64,000 nt of DNA from Gorsachius magnificus (GCA_034008185.1 CM067085.1:54680602-54744601), one strand, 5' to 3'. Shown: positions 25,551 through 39,600, counted from the stretch's first letter. Notes: generated by a model not told the origin, from the sequence alone. Numbers and translations are program-made.

Positions 25551-26437
25551 CAGTGGCGCTGGCCACATTTGAAAGGGTTTTCACAGCAGAGATTAGCAGA
25601 GGGCACATACAGCCAAAGGGCACTTGTGGCGGTTCATAACCTGCCAGCAATGAAACCCGTGTCTGGATTTAGCCCCACTGTTCTCCTCCAATGGCATCTG
25701 GTTAGTGCAATGTTGTAAGTCCTGTAACATCTTAAGTCTGTGCATGCACACAGGTAACTGGTGGTTTGTATAGACCTGTGCACAAAAAGGACAAGCCTTG
25801 CTCCAAGAAACTGAACTCGTCTCTCTATCTCGTTTTTGATTAACTCTCTTCCTGCCCTTTCAAAGCCGGTGCCTCAAAAATATGTATCTGACACTCTCCA
25901 TCCAGCTGATGGCATGTAAGATTACTACGTACAGATTGAGGAATTTTGAGAGAGTCTTTTGTACCTGTCATACCCGAGCACAGCATTACAGCGCAGGAGA
26001 GCGGAAGGGGTGACCTGGATACCAATTTCCAGCCGTACTGAGAACACTCAGGTCCACCTCGAACTACACTGAGCCTGCAAACCTCTAGCATCTTTGACAA
26101 GAAGGTGCCTTTACAATATATCTGTAGGCAGGCAAGTCTAAAATGTTGGCTGTATCTCTTTCATCCTCGCCTGCATTTACTTCTTATTGACTGGGGCTGT
26201 ACGAAGAAGCGCACAGTAGGACTCGTTTAAAAAGCAAGCAGTGTAAGAAATAATCTTAGTTCTTCAAAGAAACCACAAAAGTAATAAATATCACCTGTAT
26301 CCACCTGCCCAGTCTTCCAATTCAAACCACTTGTGTGGTTCTGTATCTGCTGAAACGCTTTGCCTGCTCTAGGATGGGATGCTTTTGCTCTTGATGCCAT
26401 AGCCCCATGCAATAACCGTGGCAGGGCTTGTTGGTGC

Positions 26438-26458
26438 TTTTTTTTTTTTTTTTTTTTT
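26438..26458 (+). repeat. Poly-T tract (21 T)
   Basis: Homopolymer in intron 2, likely length-variable. I see no retrocopy next to it that would make it a poly(A) tail on the minus strand. Confidence 0.85.
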
Positions 26459-27586
26459 ACTTTCTGGCATATGATACTTGGCATACAGCATATTTATGAC
26501 AGAATGTTAGGCTGAGGTGCAAATGCAGATCTAATTTTTTCATCTCTCCTCTTCACATATAAGAAAGCCTGACAGGAGATTCAGTAGAGGCTAGGAAGGA
26601 ATTCCTCCCGTTTGCATGGCAGATCGCATTGGCTGGACGCATTACACAGAGAGAAGTTTTCTTCTGAGGCAACATTGCCGAAGGCAGGTTACTGGGCTTG
26701 ATAGATTAAAGACATGAACCAAAACAACAACGCTATGTTCTCATGTTAATCGTCAGGCTGTTCTCAGGCCTGTAGTTTTAAATTTGGCTGAACTGAGGAT
26801 CAGTTGAACAGGGCTTGTTTTGTCACATGATTTTTAGTGTTCGCAGTAAGCTGTTAACAAGCTCTGGCAGATTTACGGTCACTAGACATACTTCTGCAAA
26901 CACACTGTTTACAATTACAGCGAATTCACAGGGCAATGACCACAGAGGGATTGCTCACTATAGCTGGATGCAATGTACATTACCATAAAGCCCTAAGAGA
27001 GTGTTCCTGTGCTAGGGTCTTGCAGCAGGCTCCTGCTGGAAGCAGTGGCTACCTGAATCAGTGAATCTTTAAACTGGAGGCACGGGACCAGCAACTTCAC
27101 CCATCCAGTGTTCTGTATGTAGTCTCAAGAAACTATAAAACTAAATAATCTAAAATTACAGCAATATTTCAGAACCACTAGAAAGATGAACTTGCACTGT
27201 TATGTTTAAATAAAATGAAAAATAGCTATAAGCTAACATCCTCAAGTTTTGCTTCGGTATTTTAAGATATTTCCAGGCATTTATCTAGAATAGAGATTTT
27301 TAATATTTTTTTTTTAAAGACTCTACATTCAAAAGGGTCAAAATAAATGGTAATCAGTAATAAATTAGTAACAGTGCTAAATACTAGCAATCTCAGTGTT
27401 TTGAGAAAAATATTCTTAAAATGTACAAATTTCACAGCAGGACAGAGCTGGCAAAAAAAGCATAAAGACAGACCTAGAGGTGAGCTCCTAAATGAATTGC
27501 TAAGACAATACCCATCATCAAAACGTGTCTGTTCCCATCTTTTGAAACCCTGCCCCATCATCTTGTACTGAAAACGTCACCTCTCC

Positions 27587-27608
27587 AAAAAAAAAAAAAA
27601 AAAAAAAA
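27587..27608 (+). repeat. Poly-A tract (22 A)
   Basis: Homopolymer in intron 2, likely length-variable. No retrocopied gene is recognisable upstream of it. Confidence 0.85.
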
Positions 27609-28515
27609 GAACCCATTCTCAGGGCTGAAAATTCTTTTTCAAGTAGGAAATCCCCCTGAAAACCATTTATAATACGACTGCTGCTTTGGTAGGCCAAATA
27701 AAAGATAGGGAAGTCCACTTAAAAGCAGATTCTTCATTGTGATTTTCCATTTTGCATTTGTTTTGTGGCTGATATTGTGGCTCTTAAAACTAATTGACTT
27801 GGCACGTGAAAATTATTTTTAAAAATATCACTCTATTACTCAAAATACTATGTAAATGCATAAGCTTACAAAACCCTGAAATAATCAAAGCAGGAGCGGC
27901 AAGTCATTAGTTATTGAAATTTTCCTAGTATCTCCTGGACTGTGCTAGAGATAAGAAAAATCAACTTATATTTAACCTGCCAGCTACCATAAATAGCTGT
28001 AAACTAATATTAGTACTGATTTAGTTCCATCAGTTATCTCTGAAGAGCAGTTCCAAGATTCTGACCTGTTGCAAACATGGCACCATAAGCCAATTTGTTT
28101 ACACATTGCTAAATCTTAAAAAAAAATAAATAAAAAAAATCAGGTAATAAGACAGCTTTCCAATGAGTTCAATTAACTGTCTGGCTTTCAATGGACTCTT
28201 CTGAGGTCATTAAATTACTTGTCACTTCTGTATTATATAAATATGGTAGTTTTTAGTATATAGTGAATAATCTGCAAATTAGTTCATTCTGCTTCCATGT
28301 TCAAGCTAACATAAAAAGTTGTTATTCTACCTATTCCTGTGAATAACAGCTGGTTTGTTCTTCTGTAAATTCTCCCAAGCCTTGAAAAAAACCTAGCCTT
28401 GCAATGAACATTGAGGAGGAAGTATCTTTTAAAAATAGGCAATTACTTAAAAAAAAAAAAAAGATAAAGTGAATATTGTTACTTCTGAGTTTGCTTGTTT
28501 TCTTTGCTTTTGAAG

Positions 28516-28711
28516 GTACAAACTGTGAGCTGGAAATAGATGAGTGCTCATCACAGCCATGCCTGAACGGTGCAACCTGCCAGGATTCCCTGGGGAGCTT
28601 CGCCTGCTCCTGTGCGCCCGGCTTCCTTGGAGACGTCTGCGAAACCAACATTGACGAGTGCGTCAGCCGGCCGTGCCTCAACAGGGGACAGTGCACAGAT
28701 GATGCCAACGG
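28516..28711 (+). CDS. CRB1: CRB1 exon 3: end of EGF 5, EGF 6, start of EGF 7
   Basis: The acceptor is CTTTGCTTTTGAAG and the donor AACGG|GTACGT. The exon is 196 nt, entering in phase 1 and leaving in phase 2, the same length and phases I recall for human exon 3. The first codons give T-N-C, the sixth cysteine of EGF 5. A complete calcium-binding EGF opens [18 protein letters not shown], and the next opens [16 protein letters not shown]. The D/N-x-D-E-C calcium motif and the aromatic/glycine spacing ([13 protein letters not shown]) are intact. In human CRB1 this segment is part of the long EGF rod in the extracellular region. The exon is GC-rich relative to the flanking intron, as expected for constrained coding sequence. 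Confidence 0.95.
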
Positions 28712-31700
28712 GTACGTCTTCTACAGCTTGGTAACGCTAATGTGAGGTGCTGTGAGCTCCTCTCCTTGCAGACGGGATGCTGCGAGAACCTGCACTGCCA
28801 GGTAGCTGATTTAATTTAAAATTGTAGATTTCACTCCTTGATCCTGTACTGATTTCACTTTAAATTTGAGAAAAATTAGAGAATGCAAGTCTGGTGTCAG
28901 AGCCAGTAGGACAACAAAATGTTTATGGCAAAGACTGATTAAGTGGTACGTCTTTCACATTTGTACTTTAAATATTTACGACGTGTTGTTTGTCTGGCCC
29001 TGAGGACTGTCATTTACAGATGAATTCTGTTTCTAACTCTCATCAAACTTTAGCTTCCAAGAGAGATGTGAGTGTATAAAATTGAATTTGCTAACAGCAG
29101 CTGCCCACGCTGACAGACAGAAGCATTAGAAAAGAGAGGCAACAAAAAACTGTAATAATAGTAACCATTATGAAATGTGTCAGGAACTTTACAGGCATAC
29201 AGGACAGCAGCTTCTTATTCTAAAGAACCTGCAGTCCATGGACAATGAAAAAAAAATAAAGAGAATGCAAAGCAACAGAAAAGTAAGTTTCTCCACCTGA
29301 TATTAATAGTCCTACACGGAGGTCCAAGCGCAGCCCAGGCAGCTAGAGATCTGGCATTAGTTCACCAATACCGGCTTGGCATACTCAGCATGAGATTTCC
29401 CAAACTGAAAATGTATATGTACAAGCTTATGTCCGTGTTATAGAAAAAAACAAACAAACAAACAAAGCTGAAAGTTCATGAGTGTATTCATGCAGGCGGT
29501 CCCCTTGCCAGTAGAAGATTTGTCCTCTACTGTGTATTTTCCAGTTTTTATAAAGCAGTTTTGAAGATTTTATGCTGCAAACATCAGTCCAAAAATCATG
29601 TCAGGGAAAGGCATGCTTGCCTTGAATGAGAGGGGGAAGAGATCATGTTCTGGGAATGAGCTTTTTTTACAGCGTGGTGACATGGCACCAACCTTGCAGA
29701 GCTTTTTTTCAGCAGCACTGAATGACTCTGTACAGGACAAAGCCATTTACCATTTTCCAGTGTAGCTAAAGCACGACAGCCAGGAGAGGGAGGTCACCTC
29801 ACACCCGACTAGTTCACAGCAGACCCACTTAGTAACCTGCAAGCCTTTTGAGGATACATGCACGAGGTGAGCAACTAGGATGCTCATTCAGACTGGACTT
29901 AATCCAACTCATTTTCCTCCTAGCTTTTAAAGCGGAGGTACACGTAAGAGCAATTTTAATTGGCTTGTAATACTGCAGGATATCTGGAGAACGATTGGAG
30001 CTTTTTCCACATTTGTTACATGATGAAAAGGGTTGGAGAACAAAGCAATTCAAAACAGAAGGATGTCTAGCAATTTCCTTCCTTTTGTAGATTTTTTGGG
30101 TTAAATGAAGAATCGTAGTCTTTAAACAGCAGTTTTCCTTTCCTGACTGATGCTACAGTACAGCTGAAGCTTTTGTGTGTGCCACCAGCTCTCACAGAAA
30201 TGTGTGAGGCGACAGATTTAGCATTCAAAGCCGTAAATACAAATACCTAACAAATTCTCTCCCAAATTTCTGACCGATTCTTCCACTGAGGTTTCATGAA
30301 TGCAACAAAGTAGAACTTGCTCTCTTAAAAAACAGTTTCACTTTATTACACATTTCTTATTTATATCAACAATTTACAAAGGCAACTTAGCTGGACCTAC
30401 AAAACCTGGTGTGTGCAGGTACAGCGGATACCTCTGCATGCTCCAAGCCTTTTTTTCCATAGAAAATACTCCCAGGACCTTCGATGCTCTTTTGATGGCA
30501 TACAAAAGAACATCTTGTATTGCTTTCTGCATATTGTGAGAATGTAAACCAAGAAGCCCCAAAAATATGTTAGGTAGAGTATCTTAGAGTATCACTCTTA
30601 TTAGAAAAAGCCATCTGCGTGCTCAGTCACAGCCTGCCCACAAGCAGGGTATCCTCCAGAATCCCTGAAGCTTGACAGCAACATCAAACACTTTAAGATA
30701 CCTGAGAAAAAAGGCACACGGGTGAGCCTTCACATTAAGCAGAAAGTTGTGAATATTCCTCACTATTCCTACATCCTGGACCAAAAGGGAAAAGGAGTGT
30801 GGACTAAGGCAGAAAAAAAGGTTTCTCCACAAAGCTGAACTGCACCAAACTGAAGGCGCACAGAGGAAATATGTGAAAAATACAGCAAAAGAAAGAGACT
30901 TCTTTTCTGAGAACATACCTCGGAAGGAAAATTATTTTTCTGATTCACATCTTCCTCATTACTTTTTATATCCTAAATTCAAATGCCACCTGGTCTAAGT
31001 CATCTCTGATTTTGATTTAAGAATAATCCGTACACTAGTAATAAACTGGCCTGCCAGAAGTTTCTGCTTATGTACACTTCAATAGTGTAGTAAAAAGTTT
31101 ATACATTCTGGTTTGGTAGACTGCAGGAGCCAGTTGTTCTCTGATGCTCCCTTATGTTCAATTTCACTGTCTCTCCATATATCCAGTCCAAGTCTAAGAC
31201 TTAGATATTAAGCACAGAAATTACCAAATAATTATGCTTATCTCTTGTTCAGCAAGAGTCCCTATGATTTCAATTGTACAATAACCAGTGTATCATTTTA
31301 ATGTAAAATAGAAAATACAAGAACAAATTTTTGGGTTTGATAATTATTATTAGACAAAGATCACCCAAGCATGCACATTTAATGTGTTTTTCTACAAAGG
31401 CCTGTCTTTTCTTATGACACATACAAGTTGACCTTATACCTTAAGACCTAAGCATAGGAGATATGTATTTTATTATAATTAGTTCACCTGAAAAAAACCA
31501 CAAACAGACCTTACCAATTACCTGCACCTTGTTCATCTATACATATCCTAGTTTGTTTATTCTAAACCCCTAATATTAACATCACTATCAAAACAATGCT
31601 CCTATTACTGTTATTGTTGGAACTATACAAGCAATTGACATTTCTGTACTAACCTAACAACAAAAAATATTGGTTTTCATCAAAGAGAAAATATCACTTA

Positions 31701-32150
31701 GTCGAGGAACAGAAATTGCCTTATTTTTTTGCCAATCCAATTTCTACCAGTCCAAGGGAAAGAATACTAACACACTTACTACCTCTCCCCTTTTTATTTT
31801 GTGAATAATGTTAAGCTTACAAAAATTGCATTGGAAATAACACTTTTTTTCCCCCAAAATTAAAAAAAGAAGAAAAAAAATCAGTAACTCTTAGAAGAAA
31901 TGATCTGTCAAAACCAATTTGAATTCACAAGCAGTTTTTTTCCCAGACAAAACCACATATTTCAGGAAAAAGCTCATTGTTTGTTCCCAATGGCTGCAGT
32001 TTCCCCTAGAGCACCAGATGGTTGTCTTGAGCCTGGAGTCAACTGTGCAAGCTGCTAGCCAAGGCTACACAAGAAGTCTGCGTACGTTTGGGAACAAAGC
32101 CCAGATCTCCTGACTTCCAGCTAGAGTGAACATTGCATTCTCTGTTGCAG
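28712..32150 (+). other. CRB1: CRB1 intron 3 (3.4 kb)
   Basis: GT-AG intron with 5' GTACGT and 3' TTCTCTGTTGCAG. It holds a short (AAAC)n tract at 29448-29466. I see no other exon or mobile element that I can name. Confidence 0.85.
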
Positions 32151-32290
32151 GTACAGGTGCAACTGTACTGGGACTGGATTTATGGGCACACACTGTGAGA
32201 CCCTAACTCCCTTATGTTGGTCACAACCATGCTACAATAACGGCACTTGTGAGGAGAACACTGACAATTACACATGTCACTGTTGGCCAG
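32151..32290 (+). CDS. CRB1: CRB1 exon 4: end of EGF 7 and most of EGF 8
   Basis: The acceptor is CATTCTCTGTTGCAG and the donor GGCCAG|GTAAGG. The exon is 140 nt, phase 2 to phase 1, identical in length to human exon 4. The protein reads [18 protein letters not shown] and then a non-calcium EGF with [12 protein letters not shown] and NYTCHCWPG. The 'CTGxGFxGTHCETL' segment and the tryptophan in the last loop are diagnostic of CRB1 rather than a generic EGF protein such as Notch. Two N-glycosylation sequons (NGT, NYT) are present. Confidence 0.95.
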
Positions 32291-33456
32291 GTAAGGTCCA
32301 AGTTCTCCTGTAAACAGTTTCCTTGTGTAGTAGGTATGTCCTCATTTTTTTTTCTGATACAATAAAAGGTTGAAGTGACATAGCCTTAACAATACTCTGT
32401 GGGCTTGTGTTTAGATAGGCTTCATGCCTCATCCTGAGCCAGAGCCCTACAGGTAAGTTGCCCTCTTTTCCAGATAAGGATTTCCCCCAACAGTAGAAGT
32501 TGGCAAAACCAAAAGTGCCAGTATTATGGAGTAAAGACAGGAGACAAGTCAAAGTTGGGATTCATCTTCCAGTTGCTTAACCCTTCAAGCCTTCATAAAT
32601 GAATCACTTCTGCAGCTGACCCTTTTTTATTCTTCACTAACACAACCTTTAAATCATTCTAAAACCCCACTTTTCAATGCAAAATATTGTCTGTTTATAA
32701 ATATAAACTAGGTTTTGCATTGGGGAAACTGGTCATCTCCATATCGCCACTGCAAGTTCTTCTGTCTAGCACCGTGGAATGAAGCACACTGGGCTGTTTT
32801 CTTGTCTGCCAACAGGAGAGAGACTTCGTGAATCTTTCAGCATGCAGACTAACTACAAGAAGTGTCTAGGAAGTTTGATGCCTGTGTCCTTACTGAGGAC
32901 ACAAGAGCACAGTGCACTGTGAGGAGTAAATGCTGCAGTGGTGTTGGTCTACACGGTTCTTGGTGCGTTAGAAACAGAAAGATTAGACAGAGCCCTTAGC
33001 ATTTTTCAGAAAGTTTCCAGAGGAGTTTTGTGGCACTTCAAACCCCAGATAAAGCACTTTACAAACAGCAAATAATTCATCCTCCCTGCCCTCCCCTGTC
33101 ACAGGGAGGCACTGCAAAAGGAAAACTTCACGCAACCTGAGAGCATACCTACACCACAATGTGGCAGCACCTTCTTATCCAGACAGATCTCCACCTTACT
33201 TCCTAAAAAATGCCAGCCTGTAAAGCACAGCAAATCCCAGCTACCTAATGCTGAACATAGCCATAGTGATATCCTGCTGACGCACCCTGACAGAGAGCTG
33301 CAAGGAAACACTCATGCCTTCAAGAAGCAGAGGAGGTCTATTAGCACGTGACAGGGACTGGAACCAAGTGCACCTAATATTTGTGGTAAAATTTGCAGGT
33401 CTGGAATGAATGGGTAGCTCATAAATTAAATGCCTTGTCCTCGTGGCTCTCCACAG
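32291..33456 (+). other. CRB1: CRB1 intron 4 (1.17 kb)
   Basis: GT-AG intron, 5' GTAAGG and 3' GTGGCTCTCCACAG. It contains a possible MIR-like scrap around 33050-33115. I see nothing else. Confidence 0.85.
33050..33115 (+). repeat. Possible MIR-like SINE scrap
   Basis: The motif string 'aaagcactttacaaacagca', then 'aattcatcctccctgccc' and 'tcacagggagg' follows the MIR middle ('aagcgctttacaaacattaa', 'tcatcctcacaac', 'ctgtgagg'). It is short and diverged. Confidence 0.35.
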
Positions 33457-33639
33457 GCTATGTGGGTTCCCGCTGCGAGGAAGATGTTGGGGAGTGCAGC
33501 AGCAGCCCCTGCCTCGCCGGGGGTGAGTGCGTGGAGCTCTCCTGGGCTGGTCGCTATGGGAGCATCCCAGGCCTGCCGCCCACCTTCAGCTACAACAAGG
33601 CGGAGGGCTACATCTGTAGCTGTAAGCCAGGCTTTACCG
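33457..33639 (+). CDS. CRB1: CRB1 exon 5: EGF 9 with CRB1-specific insertion
   Basis: The acceptor is GTGGCTCTCCACAG and the donor TTTACCG|GTAAGA. The exon is 183 nt, phase 1 to phase 1, the same length as human exon 5. It supplies the last cysteine of EGF 8 (YVGSRC). EGF 9 follows, carrying the long insert between its third and fourth cysteines that is seen in human CRB1 (R-Y-G-x-I-x-GLPxxFSY, then the A-E-GYICSC strand). Oddity: the calcium-binding opening is EDVGEC, with glycine where D/N is expected (human DLNEC), so calcium binding by this module may be weakened. The exon is notably GC-rich compared with its neighbours. Confidence 0.95.
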
Positions 33640-36600
33640 GTAAGATCCCTTTGGTGAAAGCTTCAGAAACTATGTACTGCCATATCCTGTTGTTTAGGCC
33701 TGGCTGCAAATAAATCTATAAAATGGCACGTGTTTTAAGGTGCCATAGTGCAAAGGGTCCCTCTGGTGGTCGCCATCCACACATTTCAGTGGCGATTGGT
33801 ATGGAATAAAGGGAGTTGGCTCCACAAGTTGTGAAGGTAGCAAGAGAGGGGCAGGCTCCAGGTACGGCCCCTATGGCAGCCAAGGAGAGACATGGTCCTT
33901 CCATGACCTTGTCTGCAAAGCTTCATCATTCATAATGCATTTGCTTGAATTATGCCATAAACTTAGCAGGTATTTTATGAGTTTGAAATTCACTGTGCAC
34001 AGGTATTAAGTTACATATATGAAAACAATGAATACTAAATAAGAGAGTATTTTCATAAAACAGCCATAAAACAAAATTCGAAAGCTTTCGCTGTTTTTGT
34101 CCTCATGTAATTCTACATAGCAGCACTGGGGACCAGCAGGAACACTTCTCTGAGCACAAGGCAACACTTTGTATAAATTCGGCAGTGTAGTGTGCTGGTG
34201 ATATTCTACAACTTAAACGAAAAATAATTTCAAGTTGTGTGCGTAGCTGTGTTCTTAAGGGGAAAAAAACCCATTGAAATTACAGATGCTCACAATCCTA
34301 AGCAAGAAGATGTGTTGAGATTTGCATTTAACACAGCGTACACTACTTAGCACAGCCACAAACAAGTTGGGTTTGGATTTTACACTTCTGGGTTTACAGT
34401 ATTTTTTGGTGACCTCTATTGCCTTTTTCTTTCTAATGGAAAAAAAAAATACTAAATAGCTAGATTAATTTAACCAGTCATCAATTTCTCATTCCATTCA
34501 TCTCCTGAGCACCTTATAACCTTTCCTCTGCCTCCCAGTGGGTTGCACAACTGATGTCTCCAACATCAGAGATGCAAAAGTGCATGGAGAACACTGCTTT
34601 TACCCTGATTTCCCAATTTATTTTTCTTCAAAGCGGCATTGAGATTTGTTTGCTCTTGTTCCATCCTTTCCCCTTAACTGTCCTTCCCTATCCTGTCACT
34701 AAGTGTTGCTGTTGTACTTTTGTTCTGCTTAAGACAGTATAATATGAGGCTTGAGATATTCCCCAGGCTGCCCTAAGCACCCTTAACTCTACACCTGCCA
34801 CTTCTTCCTCTTCTCTTCCTTCCAGTGATGTCTAGTTCTCAAATTTTTTCTTTTCCCCTCTTGCCCTAATTTAAAAACTCCTATGCTCTGTCAGACAACC
34901 CAGAAGGTGTTTCTTGTTTAATCATCATCCTTTACCTTCCCACTTCCATATCAGTTGCCTTCACCTGGCTTGTTTGCCTGATTTGGGTAATGATTCTCCT
35001 GTTTTTTTTCACATGGAGGACTCCTATTCCTCAACGGACCCATGTACTGGCAGATTTTAAGTAGCCTGAAGAGTGTCAGAATCTGTTTAAATCAATTAGT
35101 CTTAAATCCTTTTTTTTTTCCAGTAGGTAAGCTCCTAAATCACAATGCAGGACTCTCCAAAGCACAACTGAGAGAAGTCTTGGAGACCCTGAAATTTCTG
35201 TTGACTTCATATGCAAATTACATTTTTTAAAACCTTATGTAAGTTTAGTTATCCACATACCTGTTGGATACTATATATAAGATTCATTAGAAAAAAAACA
35301 GAGTAGTTATTCTTACCAAAGAGTGTGCCCAGGCAGCTGGAGGCAGGAAGAACGTAATCTTTAACAGGGATGTCTGTAAAAGCTGCATGTGAAATGTCAT
35401 TCAGTAATATGCTGCAAAATAAGGCAAAACAAGCTTAAACTTGCTACTCGTGTCAGCTCCTTCCCTGCCTTTGTTTTTCAGCAGGGCTTAAATTTTAAAC
35501 TCTTTTCTTGCTGGCCTGTGTAAGATAAAATGCAGTCAAGCAATTTACATGTTAATAGAGAAAACAGCAGGATTGCTCTAACTGGCACTTAGCATCCTAG
35601 GTTCCCAGGCTTTGCTCCAACAGCCCTCAGGTACAAAGCAGCCAACCTCCCCAGTCCTCCCAGCAGCACTGCGCATTTCTCTCTGGCCCTTCTTCTTCCC
35701 CCCAGGAAATCTGGAAGTGGAAAGTGCTCAAAATGAGCCTCAGCCTCCTTGTATGCCGGAAGCAGTGACACAAAAAGCCTATAGGGTGGCATGAAAACAT
35801 TCACTTCTGATGATGATAAGTAATTTCTCTCATTATAGCCAAATTCATAATAAATAAACCACATGTTTGAATGGGAATTAAGGAAGATTTAGAATTGAGT
35901 TGATAGCAGTAGTATGATTCAAGATAAGAGATGAATCCCTGGTAAGGATCACTCAGTATATGGGTGCTTATCTAATGTGTATGAACTAACAGTCAACTGG
36001 AAAAAAGGTCAAATCTTTTCATCTGGGTATCAGTACATCTCACTGACAGCCAAAGTCCTTCATTTCTGTGGCTGTAGGTCAGGAGTTCTTCCAGCCTTAC
36101 ACCTGAATAGTTGTATGTGCTTTAGATTTAACCTCAGATTCCTATTGAAACAGGGCAAAGATTTTCTTTAATAATTTACATTCAATATTTTATTATACCC
36201 CTTTGCTCAGTAAAGCGCTTGCAGAACATTATAATCATACTTCACTATTCAGAGTAATATGAAGAAATAATAATCCACATACTCTGCATTGTGCGGGCCT
36301 GATCCAAAAGCAATTCAAATTAATGGAAAGAATTTGAGGACAGATGCAGATTTTGTAACAAGCATAAAATGGCATCTTTGAACTCAGAGGGTAAGATTGC
36401 AAGCAGATTACAGTACTTCAACTGAAAAACTGAGAATATCTGCCTTTTGGACTACAGTTTTTAGCCCCAAGGGCAGGAGATAATGGAGCCTAAACACATG
36501 CCTGTGTCAGGATAGAATATTTTGCCACCCAGGTGGGAAAAAGGAATAAATATTATCTGACAGTATCTTGTTATAGATGGTGATCATTCAGGTGACTTGA

Positions 36601-39600
36601 AAAATAATCATTAGTCCTACTAAAAGTCTTGGAAGGCACAAATCTGCAACCAACTTTATTTATACAATTTGATTCTTAAAAATAAAAACCAAAAATACCA
36701 GTCTGGAGACTTTATCCCAGCTAGGAACTCTTTGAGGCCATTGGATATATGCCTTCTCCCGGATCCAAGAAGGAAAATTCCTGTGAGGGTCTACAAAGGG
36801 TTAAAACTTCTCCAGCGCCCTTTTAAATCAAAGGGTTCAGGATACTCAGATGTCAAGAGGTCTCAATAGTTCTGCAGTAGCAAGCCCTAGATTTTTTTAT
36901 ATTACGTTGGTCTGCTGGCCCCCTAGCACAACTTTTCATAGATTGGGCTTTCTTTTAAAGGGCTTGTGATTTGTTACTGCTAGCTAAAGGCAACAGTTAC
37001 CCTAGAACCGTGTCCTTTCATATCGTGGATATATTGTATTGCTCTAGCACTGCACATTTTTAAAAAAGACTGTTATTTGAAAGGTTAAACTTTTCACTTT
37101 CCTCATGAAAACATGTGGGAAAGGAGGAGGGCAGAGCTATGGATTTGGCAGTGGCTCATTTCACCGGGTTGTAATAAACTTAACACCATGTCAAAATTAA
37201 AGAACCTCTGAACTTGCAAGGTCTATCAAGCGACACATTCCAGCATTGAACTGAAACTGAGGAGGGGTGAGTGTGCAAGGCTCCCCGTGCCTCGAAAGCA
37301 GTGCTGCCCGTGGTCCCCAGGTGGGTGGGACAGTGCTGCTAGTGAGGATGAAGACCATCCATTTTGTTTCAGCAGCATGAGTGTAAGAGGAGCAGAGCCC
37401 ACGAACCCCTTTGTAGTCAGGGTGCCTGCTGCCTGCTGGCACGCAGACGAGTGCTGGCTGCTGAGGACCTTACTGCTTCTGGTGTCTTGTTATCAGTTAC
37501 ATGCCAGTTGTGCCAGCAGCGCTGCTGCTTGCTTTGGCATCATGAATTCCTAAGTGGGTTTTGGCCTTTTCATTTATATTTGCCTTGTTTTCTGTTTTTC
37601 CCTTTTAAGTCTCCTTGGCCCTTTTCCCAGTCTGTTGGACTGCTGCAAGAGAAAATGATATGATCAGACTGGTGTCGTATGCATATTGAATTCCTGGCAT
37701 ACGCATGGGGGAAAGAAACTGTCTCCTGGAGCCAGAAGATGAGGCAGATAAATGGCCAGTATGGGAGAGTACTGAACACTCAACTAAGTAAAGACAACCT
37801 CAACCCAGATACTGAACTGTGAACATCATGGGACCAGGGCTTAAAAACTGAATCATTTGGACTCTCATTCTGCACTTAAGCCAGGGTGAAAGAAACACAG
37901 AAACACATAGGACATCAGGCTTCCATTTCCCTGCACATCATTAGATGCTGCTATAGGCAGACCACCCAGCAGACAACAGGGTAGACTATGTCTCAGCCAG
38001 CCGTACGCCTCTCCCCCGGCCTGTGACAGTATTATACAGACATAAATATTATTTATGAGTAATGGGTAAGATCATAGGCACATTAGCACTAACTTGGGAA
38101 GCTTAAAATACATTCATATATTTTTGTTAAATCCCATTCTTAACCATCAGTACAATGATCACGGAGCTGCCATCTTTCTTAGATATATATAAAGCAGCGT
38201 AAGTCTTACAAAAAGGAAATCAAGCAGATGATGAATAACGGAGTTCTCATCTTCTCCCCAAACTCCAAATTTTATTTTTTCCTTTATTTCCTCATCTGTC
38301 CTTCAGCTGTTCACACCACAGCAGTCAATCCATTACACCAGGTAAATTCACTTTAATTTTGTAGCCCATCATCACAGTTTAAAAGGTTATTTTCTCTTGA
38401 TTTTGAGACCTTAGAAGAAGACAAGACTGTTAAAGGAAAGGATGAGGATAAAAAAGGTGGAGATACAGAGAGAAAAACAATTTTTAAATTAAGATGGTGC
38501 CAAGGGCACCTCTCATCTTTTCAGTGGGACTCAGGCTTTTTCCACAGGCAAGGCAAGAACTCAAGTTCAAAATTAACAGGTCTGGAGGTACTGTTAGCTA
38601 ATTATTATTCCCATATAAGCAAAGGTTCAAGAAGCAAATTGTTGCTACTATCAAGCACCCATTCAAGGTTAGCTAGTTTAAGGAGAAGTTCCAAATACAA
38701 GTACTACACATGTGAAATGCTGAAAAACAGAATTAGGGCTTGGTGTGTTTGTAGGCTTCTTACCACACTGGAGCTGCAGAGAGGCTGTAACAGGGATGCA
38801 AACATACATCTTTCTCACCTAAATTCGATTCACAGTCAGTACAGGTTCCCTTTTATACTGCTAGACTGTGAAAGGCTCCCTTAGAAAATCGACTTTTTGG
38901 TGCTGGGCAGTTGTGCAGCAAAACATTAAAAAATGTTGCTATTTCCTGAGCATGGGAAAGAAGTTACTGCTTTCCTAGAGGTATTTCTACAGTGCTGCCC
39001 TATCCCCGTTCCAGATGCTGTGACCTCCATATACTCCTGTGTTCAAAAGCACAGGGGGAAGGAGAAGGAGAACCTTCCCTCACTGCTCCCAGGCAATCTC
39101 TAGCAACTCCAGCATTACAAGACCAGTGTAGGCAAGGGCTATACCAACACAGGATGCCCTCAAGGCCTGGCAGGCGCTTACTGCCTATAAAAATCCTACA
39201 AAAAAACCCAGACAATTAGCACTTTAAAGTACTTTTTCCATCTCTACTAAAGCCTCTGATCTTGAAAGAACATTTGGGCAGGCTTTTAATGATTCTATCC
39301 TCTAATACTACTTAACATTTCTTCAATCAATAGCATCCTGGTAAGGAGGTGTTTACATTGTAATCAGAATAGGTTCCTTCTCAGTTTTCCGCTCCTCTAC
39401 TTTTGTCATGGAATTCTTCCTTCTCTTTTTGCTTAATTTTTGGTCAGGATAGTCTCTTTGAATGACAGAGCATGTCCTTTAGCCCTGGCCTGTGGACTAC
39501 TCCAGGGAAAGAGGCAGGCAGCTTTGCAAATGGTTTCAGACTCCAAGAATGCAACATGCTCACTAGTTTCTTGCCTCTTTATTCACTGTTGATCAAAATG

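Larger units (their letters stand above)
22562..28515 (+). other. CRB1: CRB1 intron 2 (5.95 kb)
   Basis: GT-AG intron with GTAAGC at the 5' end and CTTTGCTTTTGAAG at the 3' end. It contains a probable tRNA-derived SINE near 25.2-25.5 kb, a 21-T run at 26438-26458 and a 22-A run at 27587-27608. I see no additional exon. Reading through the donor gives only G-K-H-C and then a stop. Confidence 0.85.
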
